Shown in pieces: positions 22,817 to 31,270 of a stretch of DNA of 52,873 nt. The stretch is from CAZITB01 sp964542055 (lineage in GTDB: Bacteria; Planctomycetota; Phycisphaerae; Sedimentisphaerales; CAMDDF01), in the NCBI GenBank assembly GCA_964542055.1, contig CAZITB010000003.1, positions 1 to 52,873 of the forward strand. Reading direction: 5' to 3'. How positions within the stretch are numbered: the stretch's first letter is position 1; every line of letters starts with the position of its first letter. The notes beneath the pieces are model-generated. The model had not been told where the DNA came from, made no database searches, and saw only the letters and a list, made by a program, of their open reading frames with translations. The translations under genes were made by a program, and so were the position numbers.

Positions 22817-24505
22817 ATGAAAAAAATACAGTCTCCACTTGTAAATGAGCTTTTAGCTGACTTGCGTTTTAGTCCAAGGAAGCAAAAGATAATTCAATTG
22901 GAATCTGCTGAAAAACTTTTCCACATAGTTCAACCCGATAGAGATTATCCTTACGAGTTTGTTTGTTACTTTATTACCAGCTACAGGCCAAAAGAAAAAG
23001 CCAATGAGATGATCAAAGGCAAGGTTTTAAAGCGTGATTTACAGCTTTTCATAAGGAATCTCAGCTCTGGGATTAACCAGAAAATCGATGAAGTAAACGA
23101 ACAGGTTTATACGCTTGAAGATGTTTCCGAAAGATTTCGGGTATCAACCAGAACAGTGGAAAGGTGGAGGTCTAAAGGGCTGCTTGCAAAAAAATATCTG
23201 TTTGAGAACGGGAAAAAGAAGACAGGGTTTACCGAAAGAAACCTGGAAACCTTTGTAGAAAATTATCCGGAATTGATTAAAAAAGCAGAGAAGTTCACTT
23301 TAGTACCTGATGAGATCAAAGAAAGAATTATTAAAAGAGCCAAAGAAATAGTCAACAGCAATCATACACCAAGAAATCAGACTATTGTGGCCCTTTCAAA
23401 AGAATTCGGCAGAAGCAGAGATACAATTCGAAGAATTTTGGTGGACTATGAAAATGCAAATGACACTAAACCCATTTTTTCAAGACCTTCAGGGGTAATT
23501 TATACAAAAGATCAAAAGGAAATCTACAAAGCCTTTACAGAAGGGATTGAAGTTGACGAGCTGGCAAAAAAATACAACCGAAGTAAAAGCTCAATTTACA
23601 GGATTGTAAATAAAAGACGGTTGATCGAACTGAGAAAGAAGAAAGTTGATTTTATAGATAATGAAGAATTTTATTTACCTGATGCCGAAGAAAAAATAAT
23701 TGGAGATTCACATGAATTGGCTAATGTTTTAGACCTTCCACATGACGAAATTTTCGATCCCGAATTTCTGCCTAAATATATTAATATCATCAAAGATATC
23801 GCTCCTTTAACGCGTAAGCAGGAAGCAGAGCTTTTCAGACAGTACAATTATCTTAAAATGAAAGCTAAAAGAATCATAGATTCGTTAGCTTCGAAAGATC
23901 ATGTAAAAAGTAGTGAACTCAAAGCCGTAGAAGATTACCTCGAACAAAAAGAGTTGATCCGAAGAACGTTAATTGTTTCGAATCTTCGCCTGGTGGTAAG
24001 TATCGCAAACCGCCACTCAGGTTGGGGCACAATGTTATCGGATTTGATCAGCGACGGCAATATGTCTTTGATGCGAGCGGTCGAGAAATTTGATTACAGC
24101 AGGGGATTTCGATTCAGTACCTATGCATCATGGGCAATCGCTAAAGATTTTGCCCGTCGCATTCCTGCCGAAGCAAACAGGCCTGATAAAGCAACAGCTG
24201 TAGATATCGAGGATATTCAAAAAGATCTTCGACAGAGGAATTTGACGGGTGTAGCTGAAATTGAACAGGCTCATGAAAGCCTTGAATATAAAATCTTAAA
24301 CAATTTATCCGAACGCGAACAATACATCATCAAAAATCATTACGGCTTGATCAAAACCGGAATGAAAAAGAAATATAAAAGTCTTAAGCAGATCGGCGAA
24401 GAAATTGGATTGAGCAAAGAACGTGTTCGCCAGCTTGAACTTATAGCTTTGCAAAAACTTCGCCAGAGCATGGGGCCTGAAGAGTTTGAGCTGCTAACTA
24501 AATAG
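22817..24505 (+). CDS. Sigma-70-family factor with added helix-turn-helix modules
   Basis: A 562-residue protein. The C-terminal half is a sigma-70 factor: region 2 at about 375-450 (RLVVSIANRHSGWG, LISDGNMSLMRAVEKFDY, FRFSTYASWAI) and region 4 at about 495-552 (LSEREQYIIKNHYGL, KSLKQIGEEIGLSKERVRQL). The first 300 residues are unlike a normal sigma factor: a MerR-like module at 97-125 (YTLEDVSERFRVSTRTVERW), then two more HTH segments, about 180-210 (LSKEFGRSRDTIRRIL) and 240-272 (VDELAKKYNRSKSSIYRIV). Region 1.1 is absent and region 3 is short. ATG 22817 is preceded by a weak GGGAA. Its regulon is unknown; it may combine promoter recognition with its own upstream DNA binding. Confidence 0.85.
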   Translation: MKKIQSPLVNELLADLRFSPRKQKIIQLESAEKLFHIVQPDRDYPYEFVCYFITSYRPKEKANEMIKGKVLKRDLQLFIRNLSSGINQKIDEVNEQVYTLEDVSERFRVSTRTVERWRSKGLLAKKYLFENGKKKTGFTERNLETFVENYPELIKKAEKFTLVPDEIKERIIKRAKEIVNSNHTPRNQTIVALSKEFGRSRDTIRRILVDYENANDTKPIFSRPSGVIYTKDQKEIYKAFTEGIEVDELAKKYNRSKSSIYRIVNKRRLIELRKKKVDFIDNEEFYLPDAEEKIIGDSHELANVLDLPHDEIFDPEFLPKYINIIKDIAPLTRKQEAELFRQYNYLKMKAKRIIDSLASKDHVKSSELKAVEDYLEQKELIRRTLIVSNLRLVVSIANRHSGWGTMLSDLISDGNMSLMRAVEKFDYSRGFRFSTYASWAIAKDFARRIPAEANRPDKATAVDIEDIQKDLRQRNLTGVAEIEQAHESLEYKILNNLSEREQYIIKNHYGLIKTGMKKKYKSLKQIGEEIGLSKERVRQLELIALQKLRQSMGPEEFELLTK

Positions 24506-24511
24506 CTTCTT

Positions 24512-25021
24512 TTATTTCGTGTCAACTCCGCCCATTTTGCCGCCGGTTTCAACTGTATAAAGTCTTTCTTTAGGCTCGGTATTTGCATGTGCGCAGACGA
24601 CTTTGCCGATAAATACTATGTGGTCGCCTGTGGTCATTTCCTGCTCGAGTGTACATTCGAAATTTGCAACCGCATCTGAAAGGATTACCGAGTTAATCTC
24701 TTTGGCATCTTGAAAATCTGTGTTGGTCGCTTTTAGTTTATCCAGGTCTCTGCCGGATTTGGTGCCGAAAAACAATGCGATATCTGCCTGGTCTTCAGAG
24801 GGAAAAACGATAGTAAAAGACTTGCTGTGGCGGATGCACTGGGCGGTGTATCTCTTGGGCGCGATAGCCACCGCCATCATGGCTGGTGATCCGGAAGTTA
24901 TCATTGTCCAGCCGATCGTCATTGGGTTGGCGACACCGTTTTCGTCTTTTGCAATCGCAAAAACAACCTGTTCGGGATACTTTGTCTTTATTGCCTCTGT
25001 ATAATCAACTAGCTTTTGCAT
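24512..25021 (-). CDS. Flavin reductase-like (FMN-binding) domain protein
   Basis: A 169-residue protein of the flavin reductase/flavoredoxin fold. Supporting segments are VANPMTIGWTMITSGSPAMMAVAIAP (the FMN-contact strand pair), SKSFTIVFPS, and the GDHIVFIGKVVCAHAN strand near the C-terminus. It probably binds FMN and moves electrons between NAD(P)H or a ferredoxin and an unknown acceptor. GGAG lies 7 nt before ATG 25021. It converges with the sigma factor gene, 6 nt apart, and diverges from proC. Confidence 0.88.
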   Translation of the reverse strand: MQKLVDYTEAIKTKYPEQVVFAIAKDENGVANPMTIGWTMITSGSPAMMAVAIAPKRYTAQCIRHSKSFTIVFPSEDQADIALFFGTKSGRDLDKLKATNTDFQDAKEINSVILSDAVANFECTLEQEMTTGDHIVFIGKVVCAHANTEPKERLYTVETGGKMGGVDTK

Positions 25022-25130
25022 TCTAAACTCCAGTTTTTCAGGTGTTTTGTTTACATTTATTCAGCTTCAGTGTAAAATTCTAATCAATTCAAACTAGTTT
25101 TCAAGAAATTTTTCATTATTGAGGTTTCAA

Positions 25131-25868
25131 ATGGCTTCTATAGGTTTTATCGGCGGCGGCAACATGGCAACTGCAATAATTAAGGGTATAATCGCAAAAA
25201 ACGTCTATAGGTTTTCTGATATCTGGGTTAGCGATATCAATTTTGAGCGCCTTCGAGGCCTCAAAAACGAAATTGGGGTCAATATTGCTACAGATAACGC
25301 TCAGGTGCTCAAAAATAGCGAAATAGTGGTCTTAAGCGTTAAACCGCAGGTGATGGATAAGGTTCTTGATGGGATAAAAAACGATATCAGCGGTCATGTA
25401 ATAGTTTCAATTGCTGCCGGGATACGAATTGAAAAAATAGCTGACAAACTTGGCTCACTGCCGATCATTCGGGTTATGCCCAATACTCCGGCTCTTGTTG
25501 GTCAGGGAGCGGCTGGTATCTACGCAAATTCCCAGGCGAAGGCCCACCTTGAAAATGTAAAAAAAATNNNNNNNNNNGGTTCGGGCCCTGCTTATTTTTT
25601 CCTGCTTATGGAAAAAATGATCGACGCTGCGGTCGAGCTTGGAATTGAGCCGAATTTAGCCAGAAAACTCGTATTGCAGACTGCACTGGGGGCGTCTAAA
25701 TTGGCTATTGAGAGCGATGATTCTCCCGCTATCCTGCGGAAAAAGGTTACGTCGCCCGGCGGTACGACCGAAGCGGCGCTAATAGTTTTTACCGATAACG
25801 GCTTGGATAAAACCATCGTTGCAGGTATAAAACGAGCTGCTCAGCGAAGTGAGGAATTATCACAGTAA
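25131..25868 (+). CDS. proC: Pyrroline-5-carboxylate reductase, interrupted by an assembly gap
   Basis: Catalyses the last step of proline synthesis, NAD(P)H-dependent reduction of 1-pyrroline-5-carboxylate. The N-terminal IGFIGGGNMATAIIKG, VVLSVKPQ, IRVMPNTPALVGQG, and the C-terminal GSGPAYFF, VTSPGGTTEAAL segments are all there. Ten N at 25568-25577 fall where the family has roughly two dozen residues leading to the AVTALSGSGPAY motif, so sequence is missing. The frame happens to continue across the N run. ATG 25131 is chosen with GAGG 6-7 nt upstream. The gene is presumably intact in the organism. Confidence 0.93.
   Translation: MASIGFIGGGNMATAIIKGIIAKNVYRFSDIWVSDINFERLRGLKNEIGVNIATDNAQVLKNSEIVVLSVKPQVMDKVLDGIKNDISGHVIVSIAAGIRIEKIADKLGSLPIIRVMPNTPALVGQGAAGIYANSQAKAHLENVKKXXXXGSGPAYFFLLMEKMIDAAVELGIEPNLARKLVLQTALGASKLAIESDDSPAILRKKVTSPGGTTEAALIVFTDNGLDKTIVAGIKRAAQRSEELSQ
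25568..25577. other. Assembly gap (10 N)
   Basis: Ten ambiguous bases inside proC. By comparison with the family, about 23 residues should separate the KK before the gap from GSGPAY after it, so the real missing stretch is more like 65-75 nt than 10. Confidence 0.95.
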
Positions 25869-25869
25869 A

Positions 25870-26052
25870 TTACTCTATTATGATCGCCTCTACAGGGCAC
25901 TCATCAGCGGCTTGTTGAGCCGAATCTTCCAGATTTGCCGGAATTTCATCAACTATAACCATTGCGATCTCATCGCCCATTTGAAAAACTTCAGGGCATG
26001 TATCGATGCATAATCCGCATGCTGTACAGGTATCTTCTACGCGTGCTTTCAT
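25870..26052 (-). CDS. Ferredoxin, single [4Fe-4S] cluster
   Basis: A 60-residue ferredoxin with one cluster motif CTACGLCIDTCPEVF and the distal ligand in DECPVEAI; the central region is acidic. The layout is that of the Thermotoga/Desulfovibrio single-cluster type. ATG 26052 is selected because GGAGG lies 5 nt upstream; an in-frame ATG further up (26097) falls inside the SRP RNA. It ends one base from the convergent proC stop. Its own promoter would have to lie within the SRP RNA gene, so read-through from that gene may drive it. Confidence 0.93.
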   Translation of the reverse strand: MKARVEDTCTACGLCIDTCPEVFQMGDEIAMVIVDEIPANLEDSAQQAADECPVEAIIIE

Positions 26053-26073
26053 ATTAACCTCCAGGAAAAAAAA

Positions 26074-26171
26074 GATGGCCGGGTTTGCCACGCACAACCA
26101 AGATGTCGCTTATGGCTGCTCGGTTCCCCGCCTGACCAGGTTCACGGTCTCGGCTTGTGTGGGACCCGACC
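26074..26171 (-). ncRNA. ffs: Signal recognition particle RNA (small bacterial type, 4.5S)
   Basis: Read on the minus strand, the sequence contains the SRP core GGTCAGG-CGG-GGAA-CCG-AGCAGCC: a GGAA tetraloop (26127-26124), its 3-bp stem, and the symmetric internal loop that binds Ffh M-domain. The flanks pair: GGTCGGGT at the 5' end with ACCCGGCC at the 3' end, and CACAA with TTGTG further in. A run of eight T (26073-26066) follows directly as terminator. The length, close to 100 nt, suits the Alu-less form. It guides co-translational insertion of membrane proteins together with Ffh and FtsY. Confidence 0.94.
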
Positions 26172-26259
26172 ATAAATATCGGTTTAATAATTCATTATCT
26201 CCAATTTTAACAAATTATCAAGTTTTTTATGCAAAATTTAGCCAGATTTCAAACATTTA

Positions 26260-27936
26260 TCACTCAACAGGCCAGAAAACCGCATCGCCGTTTTCTTCCC
26301 AAACAACCTTTTTTTGATTGTATGGTTTAATAGCGTGTACGCCGCCGTCATCGACCATGTTCATTCCGACGCTGTAAAGAACAAAATTCCCATAGGTTTT
26401 TCTATACTTTATCGGCTCATCGCTGAAAGGATCGGTCGGTATTTCATCAAGGTACCCCTGTTCAACCAGCACTTCCAGACTTTCGGGATAATGACCGTTT
26501 TCCTTTTCATATCGTAAAATCGCCAAAAGCGGCAGGGTCGATTGGATATCAATTTTTGTCCTATAGTGAATTTGTATAACTTTTTCAAAAGCAGGGGCGG
26601 CCAAAAGGTTCAACAATATATTTTGGGATGTTAATTTTTCAACTTCTTTATCAACATCTATATCTTCTCTTTTTACCTGAGCTGGTGTTTTCTTTGCATA
26701 TTCCTCCCATAGATCATAAAATTCATCGGCTTGTTGCCGTGTTTGCTGTTTATCAGGATGAGTGAAAAGCACATAAGATATATTTTTACCCATCTTCAAA
26801 AAATCATCTGTTTCCACATCAGAGAAGATAAAGATTATTAAATATTCGCTGTTCATCTCTACTATACCGGATACATGGCGTAAATACAAGTGTTCAATAC
26901 CAAACCAGCTATCAACAAAACTTCTCTGAATTTCATCGTATAACATCATTTTTTCACCCATAAAACCTTGTGCTACAAAATTTTCATCCTGTATCATTTC
27001 TTTAAACTCGCTTTGCCATTTGGTCAAATATTCTACCGGTATTTCAAAATTATTTAAAATACTTCTGAATGTACCTATGGTCATTGCCTGAATAGAAATT
27101 CCGACCAGGTTTTCAACCAAAGTTTTATTTCCCTTGTTGTGTCTGCCCAGAATATAAGCGGTTTCGATATCTTTGAAAGCTCCCTCAAAATTACCTTGAT
27201 TGGCTTCTATGTAAGCTCTCCAATTTAATCCATAAGCAATAGTTCTATACTCTGATAAATGAGGCATTAATATACCTAGCAATCTGTTAGGTTGGTTGGG
27301 ATCATTAGTAGTAACAGTTTTCCAGTAGTAAGGTTTTTGGGAGCCTCTTTCAATAAGCTCAAAAACTTCATTATTATCTGCCAGCCATGTCGCTATTTTT
27401 TCAACTTCAATGTCATTGACTTCATCAAAATCTTTGCTCAGTAATTTTTTAACTTTATCATTAACTTCTCCCAGTTTTTCAACCGCCTGGTCATAATAAG
27501 GTGCGGCATTGGAACTTTCATCGGCGGCAGGGCGGACCCACTGATTGTATTTTGCAAGGTAATTGGTTTCTATTTTCGGCTTGCCTGATAGAAACCACGC
27601 CACATACAAAACAAATAGCAAAATGAAAATTCCGATAGCCTGCAAAGACTTTATTAAAGTTTTTTTCCACAATGGCCTGCATCGTTTTTTAGCACGACGG
27701 GTAAGCTTGCCCAAGGTCTTTGGGTCACCGAATTCTTCGATCAGCTTTTTGCATTTTTCTGTCCGTTGCTGGTCATCTTTGCAATCTTTGAGTACATCCT
27801 CGAAATGCGCTACAAGCTCGGCCTGCACATCTCTGCGAACCTTTTTACGGTACCTAATGGACTTGATCAACTCTCGGATATATTCCTGTGCAACCTGCGG
27901 AAGGTGTTCCATTGATTCATCTTTTTTGCGTTCCAT
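26260..27936 (-). CDS. HAAS/permease-prefix membrane protein with a GspG-like C-terminal tail
   Basis: A 558-residue protein of a type frequent in planctomycetes. Residues about 9-90 form a helical prefix domain (YIRELIKSIRYRKKVRRDV, ELVAHFEDVL, EFGDPKTLGKLTRRAKKR), followed by one membrane helix (about 98-115), a long extracytoplasmic helical region, and a C-terminal segment (NGHYPESLEVLVEQGYL, DPFSDEPIKY, FVLYSVGMN, DDGG) that resembles the last part of type II secretion pseudopilins. Function is unknown. It starts 17 nt after a PadR repressor gene, a standard pairing in which the repressor controls the membrane protein. AAGGG precedes ATG 27936. Confidence 0.75.
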   Translation of the reverse strand: MERKKDESMEHLPQVAQEYIRELIKSIRYRKKVRRDVQAELVAHFEDVLKDCKDDQQRTEKCKKLIEEFGDPKTLGKLTRRAKKRCRPLWKKTLIKSLQAIGIFILLFVLYVAWFLSGKPKIETNYLAKYNQWVRPAADESSNAAPYYDQAVEKLGEVNDKVKKLLSKDFDEVNDIEVEKIATWLADNNEVFELIERGSQKPYYWKTVTTNDPNQPNRLLGILMPHLSEYRTIAYGLNWRAYIEANQGNFEGAFKDIETAYILGRHNKGNKTLVENLVGISIQAMTIGTFRSILNNFEIPVEYLTKWQSEFKEMIQDENFVAQGFMGEKMMLYDEIQRSFVDSWFGIEHLYLRHVSGIVEMNSEYLIIFIFSDVETDDFLKMGKNISYVLFTHPDKQQTRQQADEFYDLWEEYAKKTPAQVKREDIDVDKEVEKLTSQNILLNLLAAPAFEKVIQIHYRTKIDIQSTLPLLAILRYEKENGHYPESLEVLVEQGYLDEIPTDPFSDEPIKYRKTYGNFVLYSVGMNMVDDGGVHAIKPYNQKKVVWEENGDAVFWPVE

Positions 27937-27953
27937 TTGTTTTGCCCTTTAGT

Positions 27954-28295
27954 TTATGCTCCTGCGAAACCGGTGCCGAATACAAGTTTCAATCCCGAAT
28001 ACAGATCAGATAGCTGCTGTTTCTGCTTGGTAAGCTGGGTTTTGCCTTTGCTGGTAATGGAATAATATTTTCGTTTTCTGCCGCTGTCGGCCTCTTCCCA
28101 GTATCCCCTGACCAGCTTCTTGGCTTCGAGATTATAGAGCAGCGGATAAAGTGTGCCCTTACCCATTGTCAGTACCTTGCCGCTTCTCTGTTCTATGGCT
28201 TCGCTGAGTTCATAGCCGTACATCGGCCCTCTTGAGAGTATTTCCAGAACTACCGCCGGTGCGACACCTTTTAATAACTGGCTTTCTATTTTCAT
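27954..28295 (-). CDS. PadR-family transcriptional regulator
   Basis: A 113-residue winged-helix regulator. The family signature is visible: LEILSRGPMYGYELSEAI, GKGTLYPLLYNLEAKKLVRGYW and RKRKYYSITSKGK, followed by a short dimerisation helix. PadR proteins repress stress or transport genes and let go when a ligand binds. The HAAS membrane protein follows at once and is its likely target. A remarkable phased set of ACAT/ATGT boxes lies over its own promoter, so autoregulation is nearly certain. The ribosome binding site is AAAGGT, about 7 nt ahead of the ATG. Confidence 0.92.
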   Translation of the reverse strand: MKIESQLLKGVAPAVVLEILSRGPMYGYELSEAIEQRSGKVLTMGKGTLYPLLYNLEAKKLVRGYWEEADSGRKRKYYSITSKGKTQLTKQKQQLSDLYSGLKLVFGTGFAGA

Positions 28296-28324
28296 GGCTT
28301 TACCTTTCTAAATTGGTTTACTAA

Positions 28325-28354
28325 ACATATTATGTAATACATACTATGTTATGT
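28325..28354 (-). promoter_or_regulatory. Phased ACAT/ATGT operator array over the padR promoter
   Basis: Four tetramers alternate every 7 bp: ACAT (28325), ATGT (28332), ACAT (28339), ATGT (28346), with 3-nt spacers, and a further ATGT at 28351. This gives three overlapping palindromes. ATGT...ACAT is the known core of PadR-family operators. The array fills the space from the -35 to past the -10 of the promoter. Confidence 0.75.
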
Positions 28355-28357
28355 CAA
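28329..28357 (-). promoter_or_regulatory. Promoter of padR-HAAS operon
   Basis: On the minus strand a perfect TTGACA (28357-28352), a 17-nt spacer and CATAAT (28334-28329). The predicted start near 28322 lies about 27 nt ahead of the padR ATG. Confidence 0.75.
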
Positions 28358-28389
28358 TCAAAAATTCAAAATTTTTTTGAGGTTTGAAG

Positions 28390-30471
28390 TTACGCGATAT
28401 CCACTAGGTCTATCTTGCCCTCAAATTTCTTTATAAGTTCCCCGCGGATTATCCGGTTCTTGCCCTTTGTAAGGGTCGGATCGTCCTTGACGATCTTGAA
28501 CGCATCCCTCCTTGCCATTGACAGAAGCTCGAAATCATCGATAATATTTGCGAGTTTCAGGTCAGGCAGGCCATGCTGGCGGGTACTGAAAAGCTCGCCC
28601 GGCCCGCGGAGCCGCAGGTCATGTTCGGCAATCTCAAACCCGTCATTAGTACGAACCATCACTTCCAGCCGGCCCCTGGCGATATCGCCGTCAGCCTCGG
28701 AAAAAAGAAAACAATAGGAATTGCTCTGGCCACGGCCAATCCTTCCGCGAAGCTGATGAAGCTGGGCAAGTCCGAAGCGGTCTGCCGTTTCAATTACCAT
28801 CATCGTTGCGTTAGGAATATCAACGCCCACCTCGATAACAACCGTCGAAACAAGCAGGTCGATCTTGCCCCTGCGAAAACCGTCCATCACCGCCTGTTTA
28901 TCATCCGATTTCATCTGTCCATGCAAAAGGCCGACTTTGAAATCAGCGAAATGCTTTTCTTTCAAAACCCTATATTCATCAGTAGCGGCTTTTATCTGCT
29001 CGTTTTCCTCAACATTGCTGATCCTGGGATAAACGAAAAAAGCCTGCTTACCCGCTTTAAATCTCTCGCGGATAAATTCATAAGCGGCTTTGCGATGTTT
29101 GTTGTCAACCCATTTGGTAATTATCTTTCCTCTGCCCGGGGGCCTGTGCTTGATAATTGAAACGTCCAGATCCCCGAATACCGTCATCGCAAGCGTCCGC
29201 GGAATTGGCGTCGCTGTCATGACAAGGCAATGCGGGGCGCGTTCTTTCCGCAATCCGGCCCTTTGCGCGACACCGAACTTATGCTGTTCATCTATCACAA
29301 CCACGCCAAGCTCTTTAAATTCGACCGACTCGCTCAAAAGCGATACCGTACCTACGAGGACATCTATTTCACCATTTTTTACCTTTTCCAGAATTTCCTG
29401 CCGCTGTTTCGGTTTTGTGCTGCCGGTAAGAAGCGCCCGTTTAACCTTGCTTCCCTTTAGATATCGTTCAATGCTGATCAGGTGCTGGCTTGCTAGAATT
29501 TCGGTCGGTGCCATTATCGCCGCTTGTGTTTTATTAGCGATAGCTGCCAATGCGGCATATAAAGCAACAACAGTTTTACCGCTGCCGACATCACCCTGCA
29601 AAAGGCGGTTCATTGGCCGGGTCTTGCTCATATCTGCTGAAATTTCCGAAATTACGTTGTCCTGATCTTCTGTGAGCAAAAAAGGAAACCTTTTGCGAAT
29701 ACGACTGTCAAGAGCATCACTTACTTGAATCGGCTTTGCGGTTTCAAAGTGTTCAGCCCTGTAACGCCGAAGGGCGATTCCGGCTTCCATTAAAAATAAT
29801 TCATCATATTTTAGCCGACGTTTGGCCTTGTTTGCCTGCTCAATGTTTTCGGCAAGGTGTATCAGCCGATAAGCCTGTTTGCGGCCGATCAAATTACGCT
29901 CTTTCAGGTATGTATCATCGAAGAAATCTTCAACATCGGCTGTGATATCATCTGCAACATTCCGTATAACTTTGGCGATTTGTCCGCTTGACAAGCCTTC
30001 AGTTGCCGGATAAATGGCTCCGCCGAGTTTCCTTTCCTCGTTTGAATTTACCTCTACTTCGATAACTTTAAATTTCGGATTTACAAGCTGAAGATTATGC
30101 TTGTAAACGTTGATCTTTCCCCATGCAACTATCGGCATTCCGACATCGAGCTGATTCAAAAGATACCCGCCGTTAAACCACATGAGCCTGCAGATTCCGG
30201 TATCATCAGAGATAAAAACTTCTAGCCGCGGCGGCCGCTTGAACTTATGATAATCGATGCTTTCGATGATACCCGCGATCGTAACTTCCTGCTTGGGCAT
30301 CAAATCCTTTATCTTCTCAACCTGCGGAGGGAACTCCCAATCGCGCGGAAAATAACTGAGCAAATCGCCCGCGCATTTAACCCCAAGCCGCTCAAACGCC
30401 TCAGCCCTGGCTGGTCCTACGCCTTTGACAAACTGAATCTCCATATCCATCTTAGCAGGGGGTTTACTCAT
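28390..30471 (-). CDS. recG: ATP-dependent DNA helicase RecG
   Basis: A 693-residue superfamily 2 helicase that reverses stalled forks and branch-migrates Holliday junctions. The N-terminal wedge/OB domain (VKGVGPARAEAFERLGV, then FPRDWEFPP) is followed by motif I LLQGDVGSGKTVVAL, motif II VVIDEQHKFGV, motif III MTATPIPRTLAMT, and motifs V-VI (VSTVVIEVGVDIPNAT, HQLRGRIGRG). The C-terminal TRQHGLPDLKLANIIDD region is normal and the length is full. It overlaps the end of pcm by 8 nt, implying coupled translation. Confidence 0.96.
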   Translation of the reverse strand: MSKPPAKMDMEIQFVKGVGPARAEAFERLGVKCAGDLLSYFPRDWEFPPQVEKIKDLMPKQEVTIAGIIESIDYHKFKRPPRLEVFISDDTGICRLMWFNGGYLLNQLDVGMPIVAWGKINVYKHNLQLVNPKFKVIEVEVNSNEERKLGGAIYPATEGLSSGQIAKVIRNVADDITADVEDFFDDTYLKERNLIGRKQAYRLIHLAENIEQANKAKRRLKYDELFLMEAGIALRRYRAEHFETAKPIQVSDALDSRIRKRFPFLLTEDQDNVISEISADMSKTRPMNRLLQGDVGSGKTVVALYAALAAIANKTQAAIMAPTEILASQHLISIERYLKGSKVKRALLTGSTKPKQRQEILEKVKNGEIDVLVGTVSLLSESVEFKELGVVVIDEQHKFGVAQRAGLRKERAPHCLVMTATPIPRTLAMTVFGDLDVSIIKHRPPGRGKIITKWVDNKHRKAAYEFIRERFKAGKQAFFVYPRISNVEENEQIKAATDEYRVLKEKHFADFKVGLLHGQMKSDDKQAVMDGFRRGKIDLLVSTVVIEVGVDIPNATMMVIETADRFGLAQLHQLRGRIGRGQSNSYCFLFSEADGDIARGRLEVMVRTNDGFEIAEHDLRLRGPGELFSTRQHGLPDLKLANIIDDFELLSMARRDAFKIVKDDPTLTKGKNRIIRGELIKKFEGKIDLVDIA

Positions 30472-31177
30472 CCGGGTGTCCGTACTCTCCTACTAATTTT
30501 ACAAACCTTACCCCGCAAATGTCGATCTGCTGCAGCGAACCGTCAGGTTTTTTAATTCCGCAAACCAGTTTCTGAACGAAAGTACCGCCGACAGGGATGA
30601 TAATCTTTCCGCCGGGTTTCAATTGCTTTACCAGTGGATCGGGAATCTTATCCGGTGCCGCTGTAACGATAATCCTGTCGAACTGTTTTTCGTCTGGCCA
30701 GCCTTTTGTGCCGTCTCCGACATAAAATTCTATATTGTCGAATTTCAGTCTTGCCAGTGCCGCTTGTGCCGATTCCTGAAGCTGATTATGCCTTTCTATG
30801 GTATAAACTTTTTTGCACATTTTGGCAAGTATCGCCGTTTGATAACCGCTGCCGGTCCCGATCTCGAGAACTTCATGTTCCGGCTTGATATCAAGCTGTT
30901 CGGTCATAAGTGCCACAATATATGGCTGAGAAATAGTCTGCCCCATGCCGATCGGAAGCGGGTTATCGTTATAAGCCTGATTCTGATAAGGCACTGAAAC
31001 AAACTCTTCCCGAGGAATCGATGAAACGGTATTTAAAACTTTTTCATCTTTTATTCCACGGGCAGAAAGTTGCTCCTTGACCATTTTCTGGCGCGAAATC
31101 AAATATTTATCATTTTCATCGTAAGTAACCATATGTTCATTCTGCGCCCATGATTTGATTTTTGCAAATAAATTCAA
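30464..31177 (-). CDS. pcm: Protein-L-isoaspartate O-methyltransferase
   Basis: A SAM-dependent methyltransferase that starts repair of isoaspartyl damage. Motifs: MVKEQLSARGI and IPREEFV near the N-terminus, LPIGMGQTISQPYIVALM, SAM motif I VLEIGTGSGYQTAILA, and the C-terminal IIVTAAPDKIPDPLVKQLKPGGKIIIPVG. The start is uncertain: the longest frame opens with TTG 31177, an ATG at 31132 is an alternative, and neither has a good ribosome binding site; the region shared with the family begins well downstream of both. It overlaps recG by 8 nt and diverges from the hyp operon. Confidence 0.9.
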   Translation of the reverse strand: MNLFAKIKSWAQNEHMVTYDENDKYLISRQKMVKEQLSARGIKDEKVLNTVSSIPREEFVSVPYQNQAYNDNPLPIGMGQTISQPYIVALMTEQLDIKPEHEVLEIGTGSGYQTAILAKMCKKVYTIERHNQLQESAQAALARLKFDNIEFYVGDGTKGWPDEKQFDRIIVTAAPDKIPDPLVKQLKPGGKIIIPVGGTFVQKLVCGIKKPDGSLQQIDICGVRFVKLVGEYGHPDE

Positions 31178-31211
31178 ACCTAATCGCTCAAATTTCCCAA
31201 CAATTCTAAGT

Positions 31212-31239
31212 TTGAAACATTAACTTTTTTTGATATAAT
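31212..31239 (+). promoter_or_regulatory. Promoter of the hyp operon
   Basis: TTGAAA at 31212-31217, a 16-nt spacer and a consensus TATAAT at 31234-31239; predicted start near 31246, leaving a short leader of about 25 nt with GGAGAG. Confidence 0.7.
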
Positions 31240-31270
31240 AGTAAACTTATATGTTTTGGAGAGAAATTCA

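Noticed and set aside
28573..29160. Open frames opposite recG (195 and 191 codons)
   Set aside because: Antisense to a complete helicase gene; no family resemblance and no translation signals.
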